Positions 48,682 to 61,198 of a DNA stretch of 64,000 bases are shown here, piece by piece. A model generated the notes under the pieces. That model worked only from the letters and a program-made list of their open reading frames with translations, was not told the origin of the DNA and made no database searches. This stretch comes from Cytidiella melzeri (taxonomy: Eukaryota; Basidiomycota; Agaricomycetes; Polyporales; Irpicaceae). The first letter of the stretch is position 1; each line of letters starts with the position of its first letter. The translations under genes and the position numbers were made by a program. The stretch covers positions 1 to 64,000 of the forward strand of contig JABYQR010000210.1 of assembly GCA_022592445.1 (NCBI GenBank), in the 5' to 3' direction.

Positions 48682-51260
48682 ATGGCCTTGTTGACCGCTC
48701 TGAAGACCGCCGTTCTTCTTTCCGTTTATTCTTCTGCGGCTTTTGCTGCAATATTGCAGAATCCATCACAACTTCCGTCGACGAAGAAGTATGATTATAT
48801 TATTGTGGGCGGTACGCTCTCGGTTCTACTCTCTTAGAAACATTGACTGACGACTCGGAGCATCAGGAGGCGCAGCTGGAAGCGTCTTGGCCCACCGGCT
48901 ATCGGAGACCTCGAGTGTCAACGTGCTTCTCATTGAAGCTGGTTCGAGGTATAGTGCATTATACCATATCAGTATATGGTCATGACTGCTGAGCGGTTTC
49001 AATAGCGATTACAAGAATCTGAATATCGAAGTACCCCAGTACGTTGGCAGGCTCATTGAAAGCCAATTCGTGAGTAGCCATCCTTGATACCATGCTCCCC
49101 TGTGCTCATATAACACTAGGATTGGAACTTCACTACCGTCGCTCAACCTGGGCTTAATGGACGTTCTATTCTGTACGAGCGTGGTTACGTCCTGGGTGGA
49201 TCGACTTCTGTCAGTGAGTGGAATCCACAGTAAGCTGGCTACGTATCATGTCAACGCCTATCGTAGACTTTATGGCGTACTGCCGTGGCTCAAAGGATGA
49301 CTGGAATCGGTTTGCGACAGTCACTGGCGACCAAGGTTGGTCCTATAGTTCTATCTTGCCTTACGCTAAAAAAGTGGGTTTCTTCATCGTCACGCTATTT
49401 GACGATATTAAAACTACTCATTGATACATGGCAGATGGAGGATTTTGTCGAGCCTCTTGACGGACGTGACATCAGCAATGAAGTGATTCTGAGCTCACAC
49501 GGAACTACAGGTATAGTTCTTATCGATGCACTACTTGGTGGAGGGGCTGACTCAATTCCTTTTAATCTAGGACCTATTCAAACTAGCGTGGCCATGTACG
49601 AAGTCTCAACAGATAGCCGCGTTCTCAACACCACCACACAGCTGTCTACTGAGTTCCCTTTCAACCACGATTACAATAGCGTATCAGGCAATACTCTCGG
49701 CATTAGTGCGTACCTTTATCACTGAACTGTACTGTACGTCAAATTCAATATCTTCTGCAGGCTGGGCTCAGTACACTGTAGGATCTTGGCAATATCACCC
49801 TGTTACGTTTACTGACAAAACACCAGATCGCAAACGGCGAACGTCAAAGCGCAGCTCTCGGGTACCTCGATCCGATCCTCAGCCGTTCAAACCTAGATAT
49901 ATTGGTCAACACGCAGGTTACCAAGTTGATTCAGACTGGAACTTCTGGCAGCCTACCTGTCTTCCGAGGTGTCCAATTTTCTCAGTCTGCATCTAGTGAG
50001 TATTCTCTGCTAATACTACTCGAACACTGCGTTAACTCCTTGCGTCAGGCCAAGTGTACAGTTTGAATGCATCGCAAGAGGTCATTGTTTCGGCCGGTGC
50101 GGTGAAGACGCCCCAGTTGCGTAAGTATTACCTACTTGACTACCTGACGCTTCTGATTTCCTTGTTAGTCATGCTTTCTGGTATAGGCGACAGTACTGAA
50201 CTGTCAAAGGTCGGCATCACGACTATCGTCAGCTCACCTGATGTCGGCAAGAATCTACAGGCAAGCTAGTTGGTGATTCTTTTCGTTGATGCGTCTCATC
50301 TTAGAGTCTAGGACCACCCGCTCGTTACCTCGTCGTTCACCGTCAACTCGACAAATACGCTTGACAACCTGAACAACGCGACGTTTGCAGCACAGCAATT
50401 GCAGCTGTGGGAGACTAACCATACCGGCGAATTGGGTCTCCCCGCAGCAAACCAGCTTGGTTGGCTGAGACTGCCCTCGAATTCAACGATCTTCGAAACC
50501 GTTGCTGATCCCAGTGCTGGACCTACTTCCGCGCATCATGAGTTCATCATTACGGTTGGTCTTGCTGTGCATTTAGCATCACCGATCCAGCTCATATGTC
50601 TTTTGGTTCTATTGTCCAGGATGCTTATATCGGCTTCACCGGAGCATTCCCATCAAGCGGTAACTACCTCACTGTATTTACCGTCGTAGTCTCTCCAACG
50701 TCTCGTAAGTCACAGCCGTTTCCTCACACCCAATCGTTAGCTCAAGCTATCTTCTTAGGCGGTTCTATCACGCTCGCTTCTTCCAATCCTTTCGATGCCC
50801 CTCTCATCGACGCGGGCTTGCTTAACTCAGCCTTCGACATCTACACGATGCGCGAGTCAATCAAGGCCATGCGTCGCTTCACGGCCGCACCTGCATGGAA
50901 AGACTGGATCATTGCCGAGTACGGCGACTTTGCGAATGCGCAGACAGACGATCAGATTGAAGCATACGCGAGGGCCAATGCTGAAACCATCAACCATGTA
51001 AGCGGTACAGCTGCTATGGGGAAAACGGGTAGCACCGGTGCTGGAAGTGGTGTGCTCAACTCGGATCTCACCGTAAAGGGTACTGTCGGTCTTCGCGTTG
51101 TCGATGCCTCTGCTTTCGTGAGTTACTTTGAAGCTCATCCGTATGTCACAGTGTGTTCTGACTTTGACCTCTGCAGCCGTACATTCCTGCAGCCCATACT
51201 CAAGCTCCAGTTTACATCTTGGCCGAAAGAGCCGCTGACCTTATCAAGGCTGCTACTTAA
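48682..51260 (+). CDS. GMC oxidoreductase 2, secreted aryl-alcohol-oxidase-like
   Basis: Fifteen exons (48682-48811, 48867-48948, 49006-49069, 49120-49213, 49267-49373, 49435-49510, 49571-49705, 49761-49777, 49827-49995, 50049-50120, 50169-50260, 50312-50554, 50620-50704, 50759-51117, 51177-51260) encode 602 residues. Signal peptide (TAVLLSVYSSAAFA), FAD motif GGGAAGSVLAHRL, GMC signature RGYVLGGSTSVNFMAYCRGS, SAGAVKTPQLLMLSGIGD, catalytic His in TINHVSGTAAMGK and PAAHTQAPVY. Eleven or more exon lengths equal those of copies 1 and 3. Intron 11 begins GC (GCAAGC at 50261) rather than GT, and this is the only way I see to keep the frame there. Function as for copy 1: extracellular alcohol oxidation with H2O2 release (inferred). 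Confidence 0.93.
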
Positions 51261-51899
51261 TCTGTTTGGCTGATTTGCCAATGTGACATACTTTATTTGC
51301 CTTTCAAACACGCTCACTGCCCGCCTAAATTCAGGAATCACTACCCCCTTCTAGTACTCGTTAATTTGTCACCTGCATTAATTGATACCCCACCCTCGTT
51401 TGGTATACGCGCTCCTTGGTTCGGTGCTTTGGACGTGCGCTGAAATGCGTATCGTTTATATTGTGTATTCAATATTGCGATGTCGATTCATAATTCCATA
51501 CCTCCAACGACCTCGACTTACGACGACAATTCGACCAAGGTGAACTCTACAGTCTCCACTAAGCCCTCAAGATACGCTTTCATGGTTTACCACGTATACG
51601 TAAGGCTGATACTCACACATGACTGCAGAAATAATACCACAGTATCGCTGTACTTAAACGTGCAACACACGCGATGATATCGCGAGAATTCATATACACC
51701 AGGGTTTGGTTATACCACGTACTACTACATAAGTATTGTTTTGACAAGCAGCTCTATGCTCCGAAGATTCTCGAGTCAATGCTAAAGTTGTTCAGACCCA
51801 TTCACGACTAATCCCTGATCAACGCAGAAGGAGCAGCTTCTCAGTGTCTCTGAAGAACGACATCTCTGCTCACAGAGAAGAGCCACGAATGATCACATT
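51261..51899. other. Intergenic region between convergent GMC genes
   Basis: No gene seen; a 65-codon frame at 51480 is not supported. Confidence 0.55.
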
Positions 51900-54800
51900 C
51901 TAATTCCACCACACACCCGACTTGTTGCTACAGTTCACTCTCTTCGCCGCACTTCGAACCCCCCAAGATTTCTTGGGCCAAGCAGCACAGTATCCGTCGA
52001 ATTCAAGCAGACGGCCATTTCCCCTGGATGATATCCGCAGCTTGATTACCAATCCCAAAAACATCATGATCAGTTTTTGTACTGGCAATTCTCTGGTAAG
52101 GATCTGCTTACCAATCTCAGCCAAGCCGTAAGCAGTAGCTACACATACCCAAGAAAGAAGAATGCCCAAATTTCGTCAGCATAGCGATGATCCCGAAGAG
52201 AAGGAACAAGGAACGTACACTGTGTGTTGGCACCGACGTGCAACGGCACAACCGACACATCCACCACCCTCACGTTCGTCGTCCCGTACACCTTCATCTC
52301 GGGCGACACGACGCCGCCGGAATCTCTAGGGAGCATCGAGCACGTGCCGACCGTATCTACCAAAAGCAGACACAGCGTCAGTTTCAAAGATGGATGGGAA
52401 GATAGAGAGAAAGAAGCGCACGATAGATGGTAGCGAACGTCTTGCGAATCCAAGTCTTGACGTCTTCCTCGCTCAACACCTCCGGTCCAGGGTTGTGCTC
52501 GCGCGCGACCATCTCTTTGAAGGGAGAGAGCTCGGCGAGGCGGCGCATGCTCAAAAAGTGTTCGTACATCAGGTCCAAATCTGCAATGTTGGTGTCAGAG
52601 AATAGTGGTGGAAGTTGCAAAGAAAGGTGAGTAAGTGAATCACCGATGTCTTGAGAGAGGTACCGCGGGTCAATCTCCGGAGCTTCAGACGGGTCGCTCG
52701 ACGTGGCGTGCTGGAATTCTTCCGTCAAGATCAAAGAGGAGCACCAAATTGAAACATCACGTACGATGCTCCCTCTCGAGAATCCATAGTTCAACACCAA
52801 CATCATCGTGATGTACTTCTTCCCCGGCGTCGGCTTGTCTACACACACAAAAAAACACATTCAGTAGCCCCCAAAAAGCCCTCGCAGACAGGGGGAACAC
52901 GTACTAGGACCCGAAAGGAACGCCGGTAAACAGATCCACTGGAAACCCGGCGATCCCTCTCCCTCCACACACGCATACTTCTCCTTCAAAATCGCATACT
53001 GCTTCACCAATCCCTTCTTCACTTGCAACCCCTCCACATCCTCACCTCCCTGCCTTTCCATCTCGTCCACTTCCGTCCGGAGCTCATCGAGTATCCGACT
53101 AATACGGCTGTGTAACTCCGCGGCACGCGGCTGGGAGCTCAGCTGCGAGAGGGTGAGATGTGCGACGACGCCACAACCGCCTTTGAAGACCGCTGGGGGC
53201 TCGCCGGTGCGTTTGGTGGGATCGAGGGTGTCAAGCGGGGCGTCATCTTTCAGCTCTACATTCACAAAGGAGTTGTTAATTTGAGTGGAAGGGATATTCT
53301 TGCAATCGTGCGTACGAGGTACGCACCATAACTCAGCCCAGCAAAGATATGCTCCTGCATGTTCTCTCCCACACCCGGAAGGTCAACCTTGAGTGGGACG
53401 TCAATCTTGGATAGCACCTTGCGGGAGCCAATCCCGGAGAGCTCGAGCAGGTGCGGGGTGGAGAGTGTCCTAAAAATTCCCAATGGAATGTATATCAGCA
53501 GGAGGGAGAGCTGGAAGGTAGGCAAAAAACGCACCCAGCACACAACAACACTTCCTTTTTCGCACTCACGTCGTACACTTTTCCTCCGTACTCGAAATCG
53601 ACACCCGTCGCTTCCACCTCGCCGTTCTGGTTGGCGCTGGCAGAGAAGAGGACGCGCCGGGCGGTGGCGGTGACAAGCACTGTGAGGTTTGTGCGGTGGG
53701 CGTTGGGCTCGTAGTATGCCTGTGACAGGGGATTTGTGTCAAGAAAGAGGAGAGAAAGGAGAAGGTACGGACGGTGGTAGCGTATGATCGTGTGTTTGTC
53801 TTTGGGTCGCGGTTCGATGGTCGAAGGTAACATCCGCTTGGCTGCAAGACTATTGTAAGTTACATCTGGGAGTTAGGTGCAATCGAGATGAAACTCACGT
53901 CACCATTGAACTAAACCGACTGTGTGAGCTGACCCATCGTAAAACGAGCGAATGGCTTACTTACCGGCGTCGCATTCTTCTTAAACCCACCATTGACGAA
54001 TGTCTGCGACCAAACCCCAAAATTATAATGCGACTCCTTGCCAACACAAAGTCGAGAGCATACCTCGAGAACCCTCCTCTCACCCTCCCCAAGAACCTCC
54101 GGGTACGACACTTTGATCGGCCCACTCCTACCCACCTTCCACTCCTTCGTGTCCACAAAGCCCTCGCCAGACTCGACGTCGAGCCCTTCGACGCGGACGA
54201 CTCGGTCAAGGTAGTTTGAAAAGTTCCAGTTTGGGTTGCCCAGTTTTTCCCAGTCTGGAGTTCCAGCATCGTTGTAAGAAGACTCTTGGTTCAAGAGGAC
54301 GAAGACGGGGGTGGGGGTGGCTTACCGTTAATGTCCTGACCAGGAGGTCTGAACCATCCCATAAAGTTGATTGCAGATGACCCGCCAAGGCCTTTGCCTC
54401 TGTATCAATATCGCCAACAGCGCATGCAATCCGTCATTGCCTCGCATAACTACTTGTGTGAGACAAACACGTACCGTTCCCAGACGCCTGTACGATCTGC
54501 GGCGTGCTGCTGGGCGATCTGTGGAAGAGAGAACTGAACAACGGCCACTGCGGAGAACAAGTGATGGATGTGGATGTACCCATTTGTGGCTGTATGAATA
54601 CGACTTGTTTGCTAGTAACAGATAGTACCTCTGTTCGGTCACTGTAGAATGTAGGAGTGCAGATGACATCAGCGACAATAGCACAGAGTATTATTAGGAC
54701 GTACGAATGTCCTTGTTGTTGAGATGAGCCTCTCCTGCCTCGAGGACGAGGACGGAAACGGAGGGGTCGGCGCTGAGGCGGGCAGCGAGTGTCAGTCCGG

Positions 54801-54980
54801 CAGTCTATACGCCGCGAGTGGTTTGTGAGTGTAAGCGAGGTGGTAGTTGTATACGAAGAGGGTACGCACTCCGCCGCCTGAGAACAAGTGAGTCAGAGAG
54901 CAGATGATAGGTTGGAAGGACATACCGACGATGACATAGTCGAACACCTTGCCTGCGACATGCTCGACCTGAGCTGACAT
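51900..54980 (-). CDS. Diverged GMC oxidoreductase (choline-dehydrogenase-like branch)
   Basis: Eighteen exons sum to 674 residues: 54980-54926, 54877-54870, 54804-54705, 54641-54580, 54533-54475, 54399-54326, 54254-54064, 54003-53965, 53910-53899, 53841-53773, 53719-53535, 53469-53327, 53255-52905, 52838-52765, 52710-52644, 52580-52422, 52356-52219, 52138-51900. FAD motif GGGTAGLTLAARLS needs an 8-nt exon for its glycines. Others: RGKGLGGSSAINFMGW, LLELSGIGSRKV, catalytic HTVGTCSMLPRDSGG and PLHVGANTQSTAYGLAEIG. There is no signal peptide (starts MSAQVEHVAGKVFDYVIV), so it may be cytosolic, unlike the other three. The stretch after KDI (about residues 55-75) does not resemble the usual FAD-side sequence, and the last 70 residues after AEIG look like read-through of an intron, so both ends of that model are doubtful. 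Confidence 0.85.
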
Positions 54981-55695
54981 TTTGGTTCTGCTGTATTCTG
55001 CCGACGCTAGTGGATGAGGAAACGAGGCGGTTGGGCGAAAGGTGGGAGTTTAAAGCCATAGATCAGAGACACCATCGCTTTACGATGGACTGCTGCGAGT
55101 GAATCATGATGTTGATATATGTAAGCGTCCAAACCGGTATTGTAAGGACTACGACGAGGTGAGACTAGGTATTACTGGTTATGAATATGAACTGAACTGA
55201 CTGACCGCTCATCGTCATCACCCTCTTTGCCACGGAATCCTGAAGGAACATAGAGGAGAGCTTCCACGGCAGTGTTTTCGGCACAGGATGAGTGTCATGA
55301 TCAGCGTGAGAATGCAATACGTTCAAAAATAGAAAGAGAACGCCACGAAGCCATCACCGTTGTGGCGCCCGTGCATCGCCTTCCGTTCGACTGAACCCAA
55401 ACACTGGAATCTCTTCGAATCCTGCGATCTAACACTACGCATCTTACACTGACTCTCACAGCCACCATCGTCTTTATGATTATCCCACCTCGTTTTCCTC
55501 TCCCGCGACTCTGCTCGTATGCTCGTGTTCACATATCATCCAAAGCTGCAAATACCCTGCTTCAAAGGATCTGCATCATGCGCGTACGAAGCTAGCCAGC
55601 CGCAATCTGCAAACGCCGTGGTGATTTAAATATCAAGGACTTTGCTCCAATGAGTACATCCACCACTTTCAGCTCTCAATTCTTTCCCCACCAAC
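54981..55695. other. Divergent intergenic region (GMC gene and methyltransferase)
   Basis: Shared promoter region for the diverged GMC gene (-) and methyltransferase (+). No coding model. Confidence 0.55.
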
Positions 55696-56904
55696 ATGAG
55701 CACTGTCATCTCGCAAGTCTCGTCTCCGCTCCCGACCCCACAGGAGGGCAAACACCGGGAGTGGGAACGCCCTCTCGAAGACAAGCTGTACACCCCGGAT
55801 CCAGAAGCACTCGCGTTCTGGAAGGCAGAGACCGGCATCGAAGATGAGGCTGAGCTCAAGCAGCATATCCTCACAATCCAGAAAGAGGCCTTTTCGGTGA
55901 GTTCATGTAGCAGCTGTCAAGGGCGGTACAATATTGATACCAATAGCATTAGGTCTACGCATACCCCTGCATACGCGTGTTCGAGTTTATGAAACTCAAG
56001 TTGGCGCGACTCCCCGCGTACGATCAACTACTGCGTCTACCTCAGGAGAGGGAGAATGCAATTTTTCTTGACCTGGGATGCTGCTGTGAGTAGTCGTATG
56101 AGGCTGTACGAGTGAGAGCAAACACCGAATCCTTATGTCTCTGTTGCCACACAGTTGGAAATGACACTCGAAAGGTAACTACCTGTGCATACTGCTTTGT
56201 TGCTCAGGCAAACCTAATGATTTTTCAGCTTGTCCGAGACGGATGGCCCGTCCAGAACGTCATAGCAAGCGACTTGCAAAAAGGTGAACAACTTTTCTAA
56301 ACTCGAAATGACACTGCTAACACACATCCTAGATTTTTGGACCCTCGGCCACAAACTCTTTCGCTCCACTCCCACCTCTTTCCCCGCCCTTTTCATCCCC
56401 GGCGACATCTTTGATCCTTCCTTCCTCAGCCTCTCCCCTCCCCCTTCCCCCTCTGCCGGGCTTCCCCTCACGTTCAACCCCTCAACCCCACTTACCTCCC
56501 TCAACCCCCTCCGCGGACACATTTCCGCCATCTTCACCGGCGCATTTTTTCATCTGTTCCCCTCCTACGACACCCAAACCCACATCGCCCGACTCCTCGC
56601 CTCTCTACTCTCTCCCCTTCCAGGAAGCATGGTCATCGGTGTCCAAGGTGGGTTGAGAGAAAAGGGGTTTTGGACTCCACAAGGACCGGGGGGTACAGTG
56701 GGGTACAAGATGGCGTGTCATTCGCCGGAGAGTTGGAGGGAGATGTGGGAGGAGGTGTTCCGCGAGCAAGGCGAGGGAGGGGGAGGGGAAGTGGAGGTCC
56801 GAGCGAGGTTAAGAGAGGAGGACGGTGGACCGACATTTTTTGGGACTTACCCGGAAAATACGGTGCCGAGGTGGTTGCTGGAGTGGGCGGTAATTAGGAA
56901 GTAA
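55696..56904 (+). CDS. Class I SAM-dependent methyltransferase
   Basis: Five exons (55696-55896, 55953-56085, 56155-56174, 56229-56283, 56333-56904) give 326 residues. SAM-binding motif I, IFLDLGCCFGNDTRKL, is spread over three exons, including one of 20 nt; motif II-like acidic end is VIASDLQKDFWTLGHKL. Later landmarks are FTGAFFHLF and GSMVIGVQGG. The N-terminal part (KLYTPDPEALAFWKAETGI) is the leader seen in small fungal methyltransferases of specialised-metabolite clusters. Likely soluble, methylating an O or N of a small molecule; the substrate is unknown. A proline/serine-rich insert (56410-56510) lies in the Rossmann core. Confidence 0.9.
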
Positions 56905-59553
56905 AGCTGACGGCAGTGAGCCTTTCTTCGATAGAAGCAGAGCTTGGGCGTAGGCATTGTGTACAGTAGAAGAATGTTTGCATGGTTATGGCATAGGAAT
57001 CCCTTGTGTTGGGTGTGCGCGGACGACTTTGACGTAAAGCGATATGCACGTCGACACCTCAATTCGCGGCGTAGCTAACCCTTTGACCCAAAATGTAGCT
57101 GTGCATTGCAAGTACAAAGAATACGCTGGTCATGATAGACACAACACGACAGCTGGGGTTGTAACGAGCTACGAGCGAATCAACAAATCCAGCTTTCGCT
57201 GGGCACGATCCCAGCCTTTTACAAACCAGTGCATAGCTGCGCCCTCGACGGAAGTTTTTTTCGCCGAGTCGAAACTTTTGGGTATCGAGTGATATGCCAT
57301 TATGGGTACACTCAACAGAACAATACCGTGGCATGAGCTTATATTATTTCCGTGATATCTGTGAGCCAGATGGCAGTGTGTAGAGCTGCGGACGCCATGA
57401 TCAACAGTCGTGCACAGGAAGGGAAGATTGAGCTAGGCTGTGCCATTTGCGCATGCCATAATGTCGTGATGCTAGAACCCTCCGCTGGGTCATGCGATGG
57501 CCTCTTGCGCGTTGGACACGGTTCGATGGTATCAATCAGCGAACGGGCAGTGTTCCCTGTCTCGACCCACTTCTTCATTTCCTGCAAAAGATGACTTGTC
57601 GTGACGAAGCGCGTCATCATGAGACTCACCAGTGACCACGAGTTGAAAATCGTCTTCCGTCTTCCGAATGTAGTACAGGTGAGTGCGTGACCGACGTGTT
57701 ATTCTTGACAGTCACCGATACTTTTACAAAGATTGAGTTATCACTAGGATTGCGTGACTGCGGTGTTGCGCAGTTTGGGTCCCGACTCCGGTCGATCGTC
57801 GAAACACACCACGTACGGGCAGGTACAGAGGCTTGGCGGCCTGGATTATCACTGCCCGTTCCCCGTTAACGCGTTACTCCTGGTCGCGGCTGGCGCTGAA
57901 TGCTCGGGTTTGGCGGGACTTTCCTTCGGTGGTTCGTGTGCCAAGATTCGATCAGCTACTGATCATGAAAATCAGTAACACTGAATAACACGGCGTAATG
58001 GTACCTGAGGTGCTTACACCAAGCAGGGAGCCGCGATCAGAAACCATGTCCGAACCCCAAAAACGACGTCTCCTCGAAGCGCGTTTGATATGTTCACGCG
58101 AATGAGAATGGACAGCCCCGTGTGTGGACTACATGAACAAACGCTCGAACAGCTGGCGTCACAATCCCATTTGTACCCTTTGATATATCTTTTGATTCCA
58201 GCGGTAAGATTCGACAATGTGACCGCGACTTGAATGCCTTACCGGGTGGTATGACGCTCACGACGACGTGTGGCTGTTGCGTCGTACGCGGAGCAACTTG
58301 CGCAAACGATTCAGCTCGGACGTACCGGTATGCTGTTGCGTCCCAGTGCTGTGGTAGCTTCAGCTCTGACCGCTCTGACCTGAGCCTCCCGCAGCACCGG
58401 CTGGCAGTGTCCATCTGAGGGGCTGAATTCTGTCCAAAGGGGATCTGTCGTCGGGCTCGACGCACCACGGCTCGGAGAACGGCAGGTACGAGGACCTGCA
58501 GGTGTAGCTTGCACTGCCAACTTCTGTGCGACCACGGAAGTTGTTCGAGTTGATAGATTTGTGATGGTGGGTCGCTCAGAGTTTGAGAACGTAATTCTCG
58601 GATTCTCGCCGCAAAGGTATGCATTCCACCGAGCGGCTGCGCTGAGACGAGACGCTAGCTCAGCTCGGAATGAATGGGACAAGTTGGAAGCTTATGGCAG
58701 GTAGGAGGTCATATCAGTCAGAAGCAGAGCTGCGAGTGTCAGAGATGGCAATATCTCACACGCTGATCAGCCCCGTAGCTGGCGAGTCTTTTGACTCTCT
58801 GTTTTGCAACACAATTCGCTATGAAGCTACAAGCAACTGTTGTAAGGTTAACACGAGTGCATGAGAGAAGGTGACGGCAACGTACCCACGATTGGCACAT
58901 GGATCCGCCATCTCGAGAAGCCCAATCATCAGACTTGCGTGTTTCTACGTGATAGTACTGTGGCTGTTGACGGTGCAGTGTATGTTGCAGACGGAGAGCC
59001 GCGCCCGACTCGTCGGAAGCGAGCCAAACCGAACCGCGCGGAGTGAACGCCACGAAGGGAACATTGTGGCGCTCTCACGCGGGACTCGCCCATTGCCAGT
59101 GCATCGCTCAAACACTCACAGCCTGGCGCTAGTCTTGACTGAACACAGTCCACAATCAGGCGCTGATAGTCATATCTCGTTCCATTCAATCCTTTCGCCG
59201 CTCAACACGCGCACACAATATCTGGCGGACATGGCGGCCATGGCCAATAACGCTGTACGCGTCGCAGCTTCTGCTCTGGATATCCATCAAGTAACTCGTT
59301 CCAGACCTGTGATACCAACAAAACTAATCTCTGCAGTCTGGTTGCTCCAGAGATCTATGAAACTACATTGCAATGTATTCCGAGCGGCTACGAGTACCAA
59401 TCATCACCCAGATGGATTTTCACATAAGATCCTCGTGGCCTCTGGTGCACATGCTCTCGACGCTCCGGCCCTCCTGTGCACCCTCCCTCCTCCTCTCCTT
59501 GCCTTACATCTTGCAAATCACCTCTTCCAGTGGGTAGACGTTGAAAGAGCAAC
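56905..59553. other. 2.6-kb region without a supported gene
   Basis: Frames up to 263 codons exist (58871-59662 plus, 58094-58624 minus), but none has a recognisable domain, and the former runs through the start of DUF6534 copy C in another frame. Possible decayed gene or regulatory space. Confidence 0.45.
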
Positions 59554-61198
59554 ATGGACAGCACAGCACCACAAGACGCACCGGTCTCGGAGGCGACGTT
59601 ACTGCTGTGAGTTTGGCCTTCCAGCTCGTCCATGTTCAAGTGCAACCGGCGCTCATGTTTAACTGCTTGTCTTTAGACTGGGACCCATGGTCTGTACCTT
59701 TCTTCTTGTCACTCAGAAATATTGACAACGAATATTCGCTCTAGTTTGCAGGTTCACTGATGGCCTTTCTCCTCTTCGGCATCTCCATCATGCAGCTCTG
59801 TAAGTGACAACACTCAGTGCCCTACCCGAAACTAAATTCACCAACGCAGACCGGTACTCGATGGCAAACAATCGCGACCACCTCGCCATAAAACTCAGCG
59901 TCTACATCGTCTTCCTCCTCGACGTCTTCCAGGCCATCGTCGTCGCTGCACAAGGCTGGTACACAATGCTCTCCGGCTGGGGGCGTCCTGTAGCCCTCAT
60001 TCAGCTCAACTGGACTTTTGGAGCTGTTCCGGCTGTTACGGGCATCGGTGAGATGTCTGCCGCACGGACCCGAGTTTGCACACTGACTGATTTGCATGAA
60101 AAGTCGCCGCATGGGTTCAGATTTTCTACGCCTGGAGGATCTACAAGCTCAGTCAATGGAACGTCCTCCCTGCGTTCATCGTCGCGGTGGCGCTCATGCA
60201 ATGTGCAGCTGCGCTCTCCATCACAGTAGGGGTACGTACCTCTGTGTCTGTATTTCCAAGCATAACGATTGACAGAACCCGCTTGGTAGATTCCGAGCCT
60301 TGGAGACGTGACCGACCTGCATATCATGTACCGCCGAACCATCGTTTGGCTCGGAGGCGCATTTGCCGCAGACGTCATCATCGCCGTAGTCATGTTGTTC
60401 CTCGTGCGTCGCTCCCTGCATTCTCCTCTCATTGTCTAACTATCCATCATAGCTACTGTCGGTCCGCCGCAGCAAATTTGCGCACACACAGCGCATCATC
60501 AATCGCCTGATTAGGCTCACAGTTGAAACAGGCGTAGTGACCGCCACCTGTGCGCTCATGGAACTGATCATGTTCCAAGTGATCCCAACCACCAACCTCC
60601 ATCTCTTCTTGTGCGTAAAACTCATTCTCACGCCAGCTCTCCTATCATGATTGACAACACACCGACAGTGCCGCGATGCTCGCCAAGATCTACTACAACG
60701 CCCTCATGACCTCGCTCAACTCCCGCCGCTCAGGCGAACGGCAGACCGACCCCGAGTACGCCGGTGTGACCTCCTCCCAACTCTCTTCGACGTTCCAGAT
60801 CGGCAGTAACAATCCCTTGAGCAAAGCCAGCAACGGCAAACAAAACCACAACGTGTTCAGGAGCTTCACGACGAGCGCTGGCAGCGGTATCGCCAGTGGG
60901 ACCACGACGATGGGAGACTCGACCGTGGTGCACATCTCGACCGAACGGGAGGTTGACGCAGATTCGTACAGTGCGGATTTGAAGCCTACGGACGTGAGTC
61001 CTTTCCGTCTTGTCATCACTGTCATCCAAAAAAAAACCCCTTTGGCACCTTTGAGATGAGAAAGCTAATTCGCTTCCCCGATAGGTGTTCAAAGGCGACG
61101 GGTACAATCACCATGATCCAGACGTCCTCCCGATGACACGCATCGTGAATGCGAAGATGGACTCGCGGAATACTCCCACACCGGCATCTGGGTTCTAG
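59554..61198 (+). CDS. DUF6534-type multi-pass membrane protein (copy C)
   Basis: Nine exons (59554-59606, 59677-59689, 59745-59799, 59850-60047, 60104-60231, 60290-60403, 60453-60610, 60669-60993, 61085-61198) give 385 residues. Starts MDSTAPQDAPVSEATLLLGPMF, then helices SLMAFLLFGISIMQL, KLSVYIVFLLDVFQAIVVA, AWVQIFYAWRIYKLSQW, TIVWLGGAFAADVIIAVVMLFL, GVVTATCALMELIMFQ and signature LAKIYYNALMTSLNSRRS, with a hydrophilic tail. Close paralogue of copy A; it has one extra 3' exon. Role unknown for the family. Confidence 0.91.

Noticed and set aside
58871..59662. 263-codon plus-strand frame
   Set aside because: Runs over the start of DUF6534 copy C in a different frame and contains no recognisable domain.
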